Shown piece by piece: positions 36,901 through 44,792 of a stretch of DNA of 64,000 nt. Position numbers and translations under genes: made by a program. Source of the DNA: Amulumruptor sp947039275 (GTDB taxonomy: Bacteria > Bacteroidota > Bacteroidia > Bacteroidales > Muribaculaceae); contig CAMQYL010000009.1 in assembly GCA_947039275.1 (NCBI GenBank), forward strand, positions 21,157 to 85,156. Direction: 5' to 3'. The number at the start of each line of letters is the position of its first letter. The stretch's first letter is position 1. The notes below the pieces were generated by a model. The model saw nothing but the letters and a program-made list of their open reading frames with translations. It made no database searches and was not told the DNA's origin.

Positions 36901-37716
36901 AACTACGGCAATACATGGAAGACCCGCGCGGAGCTTGCGTTCAACTCCTCTAATGCTGCCGATCTTAATGGCAAGTCACCTGCCGAGGCTATCTTCGCTA
37001 AGGCTAACAACCACATGATCTTCAAGGTCAACCACGTCAACCACGAGTCATGGTTCGTGCCCAACGGCATACCCCAGGGTGCTCCCAAGACCTACTCGCT
37101 GTGGGAAGCCTTCAAGGGTACAAGATTTGGTAGCGTCGCATTTAACGACCTAACTACCGACAAGCAGAAGGATGACTACATCATGAGCGTGATCCGCATG
37201 GAGCTTGATGACTACTGCCCGCTGGCTTATGATGTGCGTTACACCTATCCGTTCCTGACCACTGAGAAGGTGACTGCGGAGAATTATAACAACGCCAAGA
37301 CACGTGCTGCCGCCACTGAGGACTTCAACCGCATCAACAACATGCTTGCGGCTGTGACACCTGGAGAGGTGACTCCTGTGGCTGCCCGTGATACCGGACG
37401 TGTACCTTTCTTCAGCAACATGACCACAAGTCCCGAAGATGTGGTGCCCACCGCCATCAGCGATGTCAACGATGACATCCGCGGCAACGGATTCAGCATC
37501 GTCTACAACCGCGCTGCCGGCACAGTGACTGTCACTGCCGAAGGTGACCGCCAGCTCAAGGACGCTGCTGTGTACGACGCCACAGGTGCCTCCCTCATTA
37601 CCGGTACTTCTGCTGACCGCATCAGTGATCAGATCATCGTGCTCGATGTACGTAACATCGCCCGCGGTGCCTACGTGGTAAGCACCAACTTTGGTGGTGC
37701 CAAGTTCATGAAATAA
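30943..37716 (+). CDS. Giant (2257-residue) secreted protein with SusE/F-like, chitobiase-type and C-terminal sorting domains
   Basis: A very long secreted protein. The signal peptide MKKFLTFFAMLCALLGFSVP is followed by SusE/SusF-like carbohydrate-binding segments (TYYLRGSHNDN; PTLYFVGSQNSWSQDDTYKF). Near residues 252-325 is a chitobiase/hexosaminidase C-terminal-type domain (GTIYYTLDGSDPKSSSTAITYSGP). A second, more degenerate one lies near 658-726. The remainder (about 750-2150) is repetitive beta-rich sequence I cannot assign. The last ~75 residues (IVYNRAAGTVTVTAEGDRQL, then AYVVSTNFGGAKFMK) look like a type IX-type sorting tail. No catalytic motif is evident, so a surface adhesin or glycan-binding role is more likely than an enzyme (inference). 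It is monocistronic, with its own promoter and terminators. Confidence 0.8.
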   Translation: MKKFLTFFAMLCALLGFSVPASADTYYLRGSHNDNPGTELKQEGSTTVYSCTATMPANAWFKVYNSTLSKWWGYGDSDGAWTITTLPSTHLIWCSTTGDSGKNIVIQPAGTYKFSFDTNGNNMTVSKVEEYPTLYFVGSQNSWSQDDTYKFNRNGNVYTLTIAAGIYDPDGTKDDAKGWKIYNGSWGDYVFGAPSGATGAAATPQNGVSYNLTKGISSANLRTVTGGKAATITMTYSATGTSTVKVDWALKPAAPTISVSNNTVTITKSGNGTIYYTLDGSDPKSSSTAITYSGPFKLAAASTKVIAKVKDGEEWSDETERTLIYGMPVPSITISSSGLMTIKIPGDEVSDGVIKYVKGTVWNDALATVYTAPVQLTETGTYTARYMSATYGNSTTVSATYAGARTVKEITLYTRDDIKNNNVGRGTATAAGADGIWKVASVSIPSGANSTYWNSTLSVKVTYSDNTYAWYSTTQNTEVNTIQANGWKNTFVRSTWPVNSTANCGFFVENSGGKTVTVYARFIGDDLQISAVMPYNNLTMSSTPKVAGWAVGTTTSSGETWSKWVDFTKMSDSPKSYEYEFEASGDNAYFMLDINGSKYQPANGSISLADGSTYVFAEKTAGQTNQCTLSGLTSGTRYVMTLTETEMGLRLTITEAGVPKPVFTRAAESNVVTVNVPDGCTLHYTVNGGVEQTATSRVTLTIPTDGMTVSAYFTKDGETGETVNGSFDYYTAPQRWASKEWSLSDDGIMPRGSVKYFYMSRYQNDDRVSPEWELVKNGNTYTLDYFMCIPAAEFRLRRIAKDNNGAITYRDFGLDAVEKITPTSIGATAATVGTADAPKTVSKNYTVYGGSYDNKSRGYAWDLGYSLVSVKITDTTDGNNAYGNNTLQMTLSVDFSHPSTANVAPIKGMPYIALTGSKLQIPTIAGQNIKHATELPDGYSNAFTNAWIQYDEDSNMLVYGDNVTGKDYYSGGSYHKPENGAVMNSTILPPRYPIWFKLVDEDGNETNVTSNKTILKYKGQETRKFKTPNGTSTNSNVKFAVYALNDMEMSGLFKIYSGYGGFRYGKVENGLSLHSNWGVGHQPEDKPYDYSTIPSGVAMPLNGGGPKTQADGTAERDPANSTSEGYGNEDNYAGRYFGFDKRTYVSELNFYYALEPDTWVPANADVINSNPLVGGGGDDANYNSHHADDATMNINNPTNDGRNFSWFRFVYTGLFGKIDLKKEEGTFNTGRVTWGINDKKESTNDKILNYQVTFYQVETNASQGEANPGTTKTVVSKQAPANEKYVETAFELEPDLEPGWYEAKLEYWVDTFDEDGNALPNQYKVAYSSRIRIFKMSAADIEAKQRVTKADDGVRVYHPVIDVTPDASSSIKALDENTEVTTVYATITVDGISDNAVTRIVDMDGNDFPNYGSGADGMTVEYKRADRQAIVHYPMGFFTSRTQMPDMRFAVRNAAIDERTDFSMTISSSEGLGATSTTYAMVYMPAGVLYGKLVPQAVESDINPDVEFNALGVTNQDNLPAGEAKDGYARIRYVDKNNNDDPCYIGTMGGTSVMAEIKYIGNDGTEKVLFGGEKLDMRLNPDDNNAVYTAKRLKIAGIPYETETAIDAAGETINVRKDQSAKFSVQLTYSIPGYDPFVSRLKETTLTYNAEELTSPRKGLADLKTKDDLRGETSADGKTVATDVTAISESWIENYGGLITNIEDAHVALQAVPKHEKLIGYDSFDKWYMDHGDKYDDAAATPNPHSPAKRRAIGHTDLTGTTTFAAPAEVHPLLREDGAPVKVASDFQNTTTVNNAWWNSAASVAPVFHKSDHVKGDFVRDSKGNITGWTSESKIQKPAQHREYWAGVMAGNNKAYKENVWNNGIIERENGVSVDIRDPKHGYYDMASHFASVTDESGAEKEVRSAYHLGEMPLNANDVMALYGNSEDPHGVASYLGEYSALRSVVLPIHDQMSEEIANAKFTDCKASVTIDGVTYKLDYPADEPWNYGNTWKTRAELAFNSSNAADLNGKSPAEAIFAKANNHMIFKVNHVNHESWFVPNGIPQGAPKTYSLWEAFKGTRFGSVAFNDLTTDKQKDDYIMSVIRMELDDYCPLAYDVRYTYPFLTTEKVTAENYNNAKTRAAATEDFNRINNMLAAVTPGEVTPVAARDTGRVPFFSNMTTSPEDVVPTAISDVNDDIRGNGFSIVYNRAAGTVTVTAEGDRQLKDAAVYDATGASLITGTSADRISDQIIVLDVRNIARGAYVVSTNFGGAKFMK

Positions 37717-37772
37717 TTAACTATGGCAAGTGAATATAATCCCCATATAATAATTATTTAGCACAGGATTGT

Positions 37773-37858
37773 AATGCCGGCGGGATACGTTCCCATTCCC
37801 CGCCGGACATTACTCCCGGCGCGGGGGCTGTCGTGATGACAGCCCCCGCGTTGCGTTT
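37773..37858 (+). terminator. Tandem terminator hairpins after the giant gene
   Basis: A CCGGCGGG/CCCGCCGG hairpin is followed by a 13-bp stem CGCGGGGGCTGTC/GACAGCCCCCGCG (37820-37850), then TTGCGTTTTG. The second is a good intrinsic terminator. Confidence 0.75.
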
Positions 37859-37880
37859 TGTCGGGAGGTTGGGTAAAGAA

Positions 37881-37917
37881 AAAGTCCTTAAGGTCTTTAG
37901 GGACATTAAGGACTTTA
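37881..37917. other. AT-rich hairpin
   Basis: The 11-bp arms AAAGTCCTTAA and TTAAGGACTTT lie 37 bp end to end. The element resembles the AT-rich tandem words near 38.4 and 39.9 kb but is not an exact copy. Confidence 0.4.
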
Positions 37918-37927
37918 ATGGGGTGCG

Positions 37928-37977
37928 GACATGCCACGGCATGTCCCTACGGGGTTGTGGGTGTAGGGTCGCGACCC
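37928..37977. repeat. GTAGG/CCTAC-footed palindromes left of family B copy 2
   Basis: Units are GACATGCC-AC-GGCATGTC then CCTAC (37928-37950) and GTAGGGTCGCGACCC (37963-37977). Family B copy 1 also has a GTAGGGTCGCGACCC unit on its left flank (29862). Confidence 0.75.
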
Positions 37978-38272
37978 AATGCTGTTGAAACTGGGCAGGA
38001 AGCTGGAAGGATTTCGCGGCAGAGCCGCGAAGGGAGCAGTAGCCACATGCAAGCAGACCGTCAGGTCTGCGCAGCTTGTGGTCTAATGCCACCCCGTCAT
38101 ATTCCGGCGGCGTCAGCTGCCGGGGCTGATGCGTGGGGTAGCCCCGGCAGCTACGCCGCCGGTTTTTACCCGCAATCCGTTTCCCACAAGCTGCACAAGC
38201 CTAAAGGCTTGCTTGCATGTGGCTATTGCTCCCCTCGCGGTTAACACCGCGAGCTCAGTTTCAACAGCATTG
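37977..38272. repeat. Nested inverted repeat (family B, copy 2) with extended arms
   Basis: The core 38013-38253 is 241 bp and mirrors copy 1 at 29902-30141. The outer hairpins are TTCGCGGC/GCCGCGAA on the left and CTCGCGG/CCGCGAG on the right. The shared words AGTAGCCACATGCAAGC and GCTTGCATGTGGCTA, and the CCGGCGGCGT/ACGCCGCCGG middle, are present. In this copy the symmetry extends outward: CAATGCTGTTGAAACTG (37977-37993) is the exact reverse complement of CAGTTTCAACAGCATTG (38256-38272). Confidence 0.8.
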
Positions 38273-38300
38273 GATCGCGACCGTGTGCGGGGGTGTATGT

Positions 38301-38360
38301 GTGAGCGGTCGCGACGGGTCGCGACCCTACGGGGGCTGTAGGGACATGCCGTGGCATGTC
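38301..38360. repeat. GTAGG/CCTAC-footed palindromes right of family B copy 2
   Basis: Overlapping GTCGCGAC words end in CCTAC (38309-38330). They are followed by GTAGG-GACATGCC-GT-GGCATGTC (38338-38360). Confidence 0.7.
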
Positions 38361-38378
38361 TGCTGCGATGTGGCTGCC

Positions 38379-38400
38379 GCGCCCACAAGGGGCGCTTTTT
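38379..38400 (+). terminator. Short terminator
   Basis: The hairpin GCGCCC-ACAAG-GGGCGC is followed by TTTTT. It would stop plus-strand transcripts before they run into the minus-strand ABC ATPase gene. Confidence 0.55.
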
Positions 38401-38427
38401 GTGTGGGGGTGGGGTGTACGTTGATAA

Positions 38428-38480
38428 GGTCTTATAAGTCGGATGAGATTTATAAGATTTATACGATTTATACGAATTAT
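38428..38480. repeat. Degenerate 10-bp tandem repeat
   Basis: Units of the type GATTTATAAG/GATTTATACG repeat at about 10-bp intervals downstream of the ABC ATPase gene. They are related to the arrays at 39960 and 59724. Confidence 0.5.
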
Positions 38481-38497
38481 GCTGTGGCGGCGGAGCG

Positions 38498-39943
38498 TCA
38501 GCGGCGGGTGAGGTGCTTGTGGAGGGTGGCGGTGGGTGGGGCTTCCTCGATGCGGTGGGTGACGTAGATGAGGGAGAAGGTGCGGGCGCGGGCGAGGCGG
38601 TCGATGGTGGCGCGGATGGCGCGTTTGGCTGCCTGGTCGAGTCCGTGGAGGGGTTCGTCGAGGATGAGCAGGGGTGGGGTCTTGATGAGGGTGCGGGCGA
38701 GGAGGAGCAGCCGCTGTTCGCCAGCCGAGAGGGTGCGGAAGGGGCGGTCGGCGAGGTGGGAGATGTGGAGGTAGTCAAGCCAGCGGGCTGCGAGGTCGAG
38801 CTGGGGCTGAGTGAGCTTCTTGTACTGCCCTACGGTGTCGTTGAGCCCCTGCGCCACGACATGCAGCCCTAAGGAGTGTCCGCCGTTGAAGTATAGGTGC
38901 ATCTCGGGCGACACGTAGCCGATGCGCCGCTTGATGTCCCAGATGCTTTCGCCGCTGCCTCGGCGGCGTCCGAAGAGGCTGAGGTCATTGGAGTAGCCCT
39001 GCGGATTGTCGGCGTGGATGAGTGACAGGAGCGTGGATTTTCCGGCACCGTTGGCACCCGATAGTATCCAGTGCTCGCCCATGCGTATCTCCCACGAGAT
39101 GTCATCGATGATGATAGTCTTGCCGTAGCCTATGCGGCAGTGGCGCATCTCCACAATCGGCGTGCCTACAGCCGGCATATCGGCAGCCTCATCAGCCATC
39201 GGGAGCATCTGCTCGTCAGCTACCGTGTAGTCAAAGAGGGAGTCGAGGCTGCCACGGTCGGCATAGGTGATCGAGGGGAGCAGCGATAGTCCTTTGATGG
39301 GGATGATGGAGGTGACGAACGGCGGAATCTCGTTGACATTGCATAGCAGCATCATGATGGAGGTGGCTCCGTCGGCGGTAATAGCCTCCATGGCAACGTC
39401 GAGCTCGCGGCGTGCCTCCACATCGAGACCGATATAGGGGTTGTCGAGAATCAGCAGGTCGGGCGCGTCAAGGAGCTGGTTGATGACGAGCATCTTGCGC
39501 AGTTCGCCGCTCGAGAGACCGTTGACAGGCTTGTCTTCATACTTGCGGAGCTGCATGCGCTCTGCCAGATCGCGCCATGCGGGGCTGTCGAGGCGGTCGC
39601 CCATCACCTCGCGGACGGTGGGGACTTCGCCGTTCATGCCCGACTCGTAGCGTTGCTGGTAGTATTCAGCCTTGAAGCCGGCGAGTGAGTGGATGTCGTT
39701 GAACTCCACGTAGCGCACCGTCAGGCGTCCGCGCGGCGAGGATATGTCGTTGGTGGCGAAGTTCCAGCCGCGCTCTATGATGCGGGCGAGGGAGGTCTTG
39801 CCCGCGCCGTTGGGACCTATCACCACCGTCAGTCCCTCAGGGATGACGGTGGAGTGGGGGTTGGCGATGGTCACGCCCGTATATTTCAGCAAAGGGCTGC
39901 GCAGCCCGATGAGCTGCGCAGCCTTGAGAGGGGATGATGACAT
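38498..39943 (-). CDS. Tandem ABC-type ATPase (ModF/PhrA-like)
   Basis: A 481-residue protein with two complete nucleotide-binding domains and no membrane segment. Domain 1 has Walker A GPNGAGKT (43-50), signature LSSGE and Walker B LLILDNP. Its Walker B Glu is replaced by Asn, so one site may be weakly hydrolytic. Domain 2 has GANGAGKST (about 290), LSAGEQ, Walker B LLILDEP and an H-loop (VTHR). This layout matches the soluble ModF/PhrA-type proteins near molybdate transport or photorepair genes. No transporter partner is adjacent. The sequence IYVTHRIEEAPP at the end is typical of the second domain. Confidence 0.85.
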   Translation of the reverse strand: MSSSPLKAAQLIGLRSPLLKYTGVTIANPHSTVIPEGLTVVIGPNGAGKTSLARIIERGWNFATNDISSPRGRLTVRYVEFNDIHSLAGFKAEYYQQRYESGMNGEVPTVREVMGDRLDSPAWRDLAERMQLRKYEDKPVNGLSSGELRKMLVINQLLDAPDLLILDNPYIGLDVEARRELDVAMEAITADGATSIMMLLCNVNEIPPFVTSIIPIKGLSLLPSITYADRGSLDSLFDYTVADEQMLPMADEAADMPAVGTPIVEMRHCRIGYGKTIIIDDISWEIRMGEHWILSGANGAGKSTLLSLIHADNPQGYSNDLSLFGRRRGSGESIWDIKRRIGYVSPEMHLYFNGGHSLGLHVVAQGLNDTVGQYKKLTQPQLDLAARWLDYLHISHLADRPFRTLSAGEQRLLLLARTLIKTPPLLILDEPLHGLDQAAKRAIRATIDRLARARTFSLIYVTHRIEEAPPTATLHKHLTRR

Positions 39944-39959
39944 AAGTCAGAGATTTTTT

Positions 39960-39992
39960 ATAAATCTTATAAATCTTATAAATCTTATAAGA
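39960..39992. repeat. 10-bp tandem repeat upstream of the ABC ATPase gene
   Basis: Three units of TAAATCTTAT plus a partial fourth lie between the ABC ATPase start and the outer-membrane protein gene. The period is one helical turn. Confidence 0.65.
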
Positions 39993-40006
39993 ATTATGTG
40001 TCCTAT

Positions 40007-41746
40007 TCAGAATTTGTAGGCGGCGCCTACGAGGCCGTTGAAGCCCTCGTAGGGGATGCCTCCAATCATGGTGACTTTGCGGCTGAGGATGTTGTTGAAC
40101 TCGGCGAAGAGCGAGAGCTGCTGGTTGAGGCGGTATGTGCCGCCGAGGTTGATGTTGGAGATGTTGCCGAGGTCGCGGCAGGTGTTGGTGGCGCGCGGTT
40201 CGGGCAGCAGGGTGAAGTGGGAGTCGATGATGGCGCGGCGCGCACGAAGCTCCCAGCCCACGGTCACATCAAGCGGCTTGATGGGATGCACTGTCAGATC
40301 CACCCCAGCCACATACTTGGCGCGGTCACGCCACAGATACCAGCCCTTTTCATACTCCGATGGGGCAGCCTCCACGTGGGCTTCAAGCTCCGCCCAGTCC
40401 TTGTATGCCGCGCCTACGGTCAGTCCGGCTTTCCATCCCTTGATGTCCTGAGAGGCGAAGAGCGAGGTGCTGTAGTGGAGCTGCGGCATCAGCCAGTCGT
40501 TGGCACGTGCATAGGCAAATGACAGTCTGCCGTAGATCGCCTTGCGCGGACCCACGGTGAGGGCTATCTCGGCATCGTAGGGCACATAGCTCTCGCGGTA
40601 GGCTATCATGGGGGAGTTGAGATAGTTGACGTTGTAGAGCGAGGCGAGGGTGTTGAGGCGCGCTCCGCCGGTGACCGTACCGGTGACCGTGACGAGTTTG
40701 GCGGGATGCCAGTCAATGCGCACATCGGGCGACAGGCGCACCACCGCGCCGCCGTTGATCACGAAGTCCACATTTAGACCCGCATCGAGGTTGAAAGCCG
40801 AGCTGCGGAGCTGATAGCGCGGAGTCAGCGACAGGATGCCGTTGTTATAAGCCTCACGGCAGTCGGAAAGCATATAGCCCTCGTCGGGGGTCATGGAGTA
40901 GTTGGCAACCGAGCTGCGCGGACTGAACGACATGGTGTAGCCCGCATCGAGTCCGATGGACGAAGTCTCGGTGAATGGCATCAGCGCATCGACGCGGATA
41001 TCCATCACGCTCTGGCGTATCGGTTCGCGCGAATCGGTGTCGAGAGCTTCGGGCCACGCATACCAGGGGAGGCGGTTGCGGTAGCCGAAGTAGCCGTATG
41101 AGGCATAGACATTGTATTTGAGGCTCTGCACGCTCGAGTGCCAGGCTGCGGTGACATTGACCGCATTGACATACTGGTGCCATGTGCCCTGGATCTCGTA
41201 GAGGTCGCCGGGGATGTCATAGTAGGGGTTGAAGGAGGAGAAGCGGTAGTCGATGCCGGCATCGATAAACGAACGCTTGCCCACCGCCTGATGCAGGTCG
41301 ATGCCGAAAGCAGCCGACGAGTGGCGGTGCTCGATGCCGCTGACCTTGTAGTTGGCACCGTTGAACTGTCCCCAAGCAGACAGGCGCGTGTGGTCGGTGT
41401 CGATGAAGCGGTAGCCAGCCGAAGCCTCCACGTGGTAAGCGGGCCAATATGCCGCCATGGCATATCCGCGGTAGGGTGAAGTGGGGAGAGTGTCGTTCCA
41501 AGCCGCCGGCTGGTAGAATGAGGCTGTAGGCACCACCGGTGCGCTGGTCATGCGCTGGCTATATTCCACAGGTGATGCCGCCACAGGCTTAAGTCCTATC
41601 ACAGGCACCTGCTGGAGGCGTGAAAACGAGCGGTGGGTGGGCACGATGTCGTGGGTGACATCCACCTCCTGAGCGAGTTGCTGCGCGGAGGCAGCTGAGG
41701 CTGATGCTGTGACGAATATTGCGGTGGCTAATATGTTGAGATTCAT
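40007..41746 (-). CDS. Outer-membrane beta-barrel protein (TonB-dependent-receptor-like, no plug)
   Basis: A 579-residue protein, starting at ATG 41746 (MNLNILATAIFVTASASAAS, a signal peptide). A longer frame begins at 41797 but would overlap the upstream TPR gene. The mature part is a run of alternating beta strands with aromatic girdles and ends in GGIPYEGFNGLVGAAYKF, the terminal Phe expected for BAM-inserted barrels. I see no plug domain or TonB box, so it is barrel-only. The TPR gene ends 28 bp upstream, a pairing that suggests envelope assembly or scaffold function (inference). The substrate is unknown. Confidence 0.75.
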   Translation of the reverse strand: MNLNILATAIFVTASASAASAQQLAQEVDVTHDIVPTHRSFSRLQQVPVIGLKPVAASPVEYSQRMTSAPVVPTASFYQPAAWNDTLPTSPYRGYAMAAYWPAYHVEASAGYRFIDTDHTRLSAWGQFNGANYKVSGIEHRHSSAAFGIDLHQAVGKRSFIDAGIDYRFSSFNPYYDIPGDLYEIQGTWHQYVNAVNVTAAWHSSVQSLKYNVYASYGYFGYRNRLPWYAWPEALDTDSREPIRQSVMDIRVDALMPFTETSSIGLDAGYTMSFSPRSSVANYSMTPDEGYMLSDCREAYNNGILSLTPRYQLRSSAFNLDAGLNVDFVINGGAVVRLSPDVRIDWHPAKLVTVTGTVTGGARLNTLASLYNVNYLNSPMIAYRESYVPYDAEIALTVGPRKAIYGRLSFAYARANDWLMPQLHYSTSLFASQDIKGWKAGLTVGAAYKDWAELEAHVEAAPSEYEKGWYLWRDRAKYVAGVDLTVHPIKPLDVTVGWELRARRAIIDSHFTLLPEPRATNTCRDLGNISNINLGGTYRLNQQLSLFAEFNNILSRKVTMIGGIPYEGFNGLVGAAYKF

Positions 41747-41774
41747 AAAGGTGTATGTTTCAGAGTGATGCAGA

Positions 41775-44762
41775 TTAGTTCTTGAGTCGCTGGTCAATCA
41801 TCAGGAAGATGTCGGGCTGCTTGCCGGGATAATTGGTCTTGAGGGTCTTGAGATACTGGTCAGCCTCGAAAGTGTTGCCCGAAGCGCGGAGCGCGTCGCT
41901 GAGCACGATGAAGCCGCGGGCGAGCCAGTAGGGCTGCGCGGGCGAGGCGTCGATAAATGCATTGACGGTCTTGATGGCACCCTTGGTGTCACCCCGGTCA
42001 AGCATGCTCTGGGCGAGGTAGACCGCGCTCTTGGAGCCGTTGGTATCGCTAACCTGCGAAGCCACCTTAGCCCATTCAGCCTCAGCCTCGTCGGTTTTGC
42101 CGGTGCGCTTGAGAGCGAGTCCGCGCATGAAGTGCGTCTCCGTCAGTCGGGCTGTGGGGACATCCGACATGGCGAGCACCTTGTCAGCCTCGGCGATGAC
42201 CGTGGCATCGTCGCCAGCCTGGAGCGAGTTGGTCATGATGCCCATGCGGGCGGCGAGGAGGTTGGAGGGGTTGGAGGCTGACTGTGACAGCTCCTTGTAC
42301 TCTTCGAGAGCCTGGTCGCCGTTGCCCTGGCTGAGCAGACCGTCGGCGAGGATCACGCGGGCATCCTCAGCCACGGTGGATTTGGGGTAGGTGTTGACGA
42401 GGCGCGAGCTGAATTCCACAGCCTCCTCAGTGTTGCCCTTGGCGCGGGCATTATCGGCAAGATAGTAGAGGGCTTCAGCCTCAAACATGCCGCCTGGGTA
42501 TCTGCCTATGTAAGCTAAGAGCGGCTTGGTGTTGCCGTCGGCGTTGTAGGCTTTTTCGGCGGCGTAGAATGCCGAGCGGTCGATGTCAGCCTTGTCGACC
42601 GATGGTGCGCCGGGAATCGACTCCATGAACTCCACATATTCGTCAAGTCTGCCGGCATCAGCCATGAGCTGCTTGAGGTCGTCGGCAGCCACACGCGCCT
42701 CGTCGCTCGACGGGTATGCCTTGATGACCTCCTTGTAGGCATCGATGGCGTGGGACTTGTCCTTGCTGCCGCCATTCTGGGTGTTGATGGCGAGGATGAG
42801 CGCGGCGCGTCGACCCTGGGCTGTCAGCGGATAGTCTTTGAGCAGACGCGAGTATGTCGCGTTGGCTTGTGAGTTCTGCGCCATGGCGGTCTGTGCCGAA
42901 GCCTTTTCAAGCAGAGCCTCAGGCACATAGGGGCTTTCGGGGAACGATGACATCATAGCGTCGAGCTGGGTGACCTTGGCACTGTTGTCACCTGTGAGAC
43001 CCTGCATGACGGCAGCCTGATAGAGGGAGTAGTCGGCGGTGGCAGGCGAAGTCTCAGCCGCCGTGCGGTATTGCGCCATCGCCTGCGAGTATTTCTTGTC
43101 GTAGTATAGGCAGTCGGCTATGCGGTTACGTGCATCTGCGCTCAGACGGCTGTCGAGCATGCCTGTGTTGAGGGCTTTGGTGAGGTCGGATTGAGCGGCA
43201 GCGTAGTCGTGAAGCTCGTAGCGGGCGTATCCGAGGTTGTAGAGAGCCAGGGCACGGTTAGGGTCGTCGGCTGAGGCTCCTGAGAGATACTTCGAGTAGG
43301 CTTCGGCAGCCTCGGCTGGCTGCGACAGGAGAGTGTGGCAGTCGCCTTCCCATATGAGGGCTTCGTGGCTGACCGCACTGCTGCCGCCTCTTACAGCACG
43401 GAGTGCTTGCAGGTGGCTGAGGGCTTCGGAGGCATCGCCGTCATTGATTTCGGCGATGGCGAGTCCGAGCAGGGCGCGCTGCTTGGCAGTCAGCACCTCG
43501 GCAGTCGGGTTCTTGAACTTGTCGGCAGCCTCCAGTGCCTTGGCATAGTTGCCGTCGGCGAGGTAGCCTGACACTATATGGTTCTGCACCGCAGGAGCGT
43601 AGCGCGACTCAGGGTATGAGGCGATGAAGTCCTCAAATATCGCCGCGCTGTTTTCAAACGGGGCTTTGCCGCCGTTGCTCTTAGCCACGGCGTAGTTGTA
43701 GAAAGCCGTCTCACGGGTGGCAGGGTCATATGTCATCTCGTAGGCTTTCTGGAAAGCCATCAGGGCAGAGTTGGTGTTGTCCTGCTTGAGGTAGGTCTGA
43801 CCGAGGTAGAGATATGCGCTCTGTCCCATGGCGTTTTCCTCGTTGACAGCCTGCTGGAAGAGCTTGCCGGCAGCAGCGTAGTCGCCGCGGTTCCACTCAT
43901 CGATGCCGAGAATGTAGTAAGCCGACGGGGCGGGGTTCTTGGCTTTGGCGGCGTAGTCCCACAAGTATGGCGCAGCCTCCTCCAGATTGCCCATGGCGTA
44001 GAGCGACTCGCCGGCTATGCGTCGGCTCTCGGTGGTGAAGGAGGGTATGATATTGGCGGTTATAGCCTTGCGCGCCGAAGCGAGAGCCTCGGGGTAGTCG
44101 CCCTGCATGAAGTAGATCTGCGCCATGTAGTAGGGAGCGGATGCGCCCGGGGCAGTGGAGGTGTCGACGGTCTTGAAGAGCTTCAGAGCCTCGGAGTAGT
44201 CCTTGCGCGCATAGGCTATGTAGGCGAGGTAGTAGCGGGCGGCATTGCTGTAGCGGTTGTCAGCCACCAGGGTGTCGAATTTCGCCGAAGCCTGCGTGTA
44301 GTCGCCGAGCATGAGCAGCGAGTAGGCTTCGCGGTAGAGCATGTCGCCAGCCTGGGTCTCAGAGAGGGCATCGGGATCTACTTTGGCATACTGGTCCACT
44401 GCTTCGCGGTAGCTGCCGGTGTTGAAGAGCACATCGCCTACTGCCATCATCATCTCCTGACGGTGCACCGACGAGGGGTATTTCCTAAGCCAAGCCTCAA
44501 GCATCGGCAGGGCTTCGTCATCGCCGATGCCGAGAGTGGCAAGAGCCATGTAGCGTTCCGCCTCCTCGCGCTGGTCGGGGGTGGGCGTGAGCTGGATTAC
44601 ATTGAGCATCTGGTCGAGGCATCCCTCGTAGTTGCGGTCAGCCCACATCAGGCGTCCGCGGCTCAGGTATCCTTCGGCATCGGCGAGGTTGAGGTCAGCG
44701 GTGGTGGCGCCGGCCGTGAGCATCGACGATCCGGCAAGGATTGTCAGCAGTAGTTTACGCAT
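41775..44762 (-). CDS. Large periplasmic tetratricopeptide-repeat protein
   Basis: A 995-residue exported protein starting at ATG 44762 (MRKLLLTILAGSSMLTAGAT, a signal peptide). An upstream in-frame ATG at 44786 is less likely because it precedes the signal sequence with unrelated residues. The whole mature protein is made of TPR units such as ARYYLAYIAYARKDYSEALKLF and ALYNLGYARYELHDYAAAQSDL, roughly twenty in all. TPR solenoids mediate protein contacts in the envelope. The gene is followed by a barrel protein (28-bp gap), suggesting a complex. Its promoter has a palindrome over the -7 box (44793-44822). Confidence 0.85.
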   Translation of the reverse strand: MRKLLLTILAGSSMLTAGATTADLNLADAEGYLSRGRLMWADRNYEGCLDQMLNVIQLTPTPDQREEAERYMALATLGIGDDEALPMLEAWLRKYPSSVHRQEMMMAVGDVLFNTGSYREAVDQYAKVDPDALSETQAGDMLYREAYSLLMLGDYTQASAKFDTLVADNRYSNAARYYLAYIAYARKDYSEALKLFKTVDTSTAPGASAPYYMAQIYFMQGDYPEALASARKAITANIIPSFTTESRRIAGESLYAMGNLEEAAPYLWDYAAKAKNPAPSAYYILGIDEWNRGDYAAAGKLFQQAVNEENAMGQSAYLYLGQTYLKQDNTNSALMAFQKAYEMTYDPATRETAFYNYAVAKSNGGKAPFENSAAIFEDFIASYPESRYAPAVQNHIVSGYLADGNYAKALEAADKFKNPTAEVLTAKQRALLGLAIAEINDGDASEALSHLQALRAVRGGSSAVSHEALIWEGDCHTLLSQPAEAAEAYSKYLSGASADDPNRALALYNLGYARYELHDYAAAQSDLTKALNTGMLDSRLSADARNRIADCLYYDKKYSQAMAQYRTAAETSPATADYSLYQAAVMQGLTGDNSAKVTQLDAMMSSFPESPYVPEALLEKASAQTAMAQNSQANATYSRLLKDYPLTAQGRRAALILAINTQNGGSKDKSHAIDAYKEVIKAYPSSDEARVAADDLKQLMADAGRLDEYVEFMESIPGAPSVDKADIDRSAFYAAEKAYNADGNTKPLLAYIGRYPGGMFEAEALYYLADNARAKGNTEEAVEFSSRLVNTYPKSTVAEDARVILADGLLSQGNGDQALEEYKELSQSASNPSNLLAARMGIMTNSLQAGDDATVIAEADKVLAMSDVPTARLTETHFMRGLALKRTGKTDEAEAEWAKVASQVSDTNGSKSAVYLAQSMLDRGDTKGAIKTVNAFIDASPAQPYWLARGFIVLSDALRASGNTFEADQYLKTLKTNYPGKQPDIFLMIDQRLKN

Positions 44763-44792
44763 ATCGTACAGGATATAATTAGGCAAAAAAAT

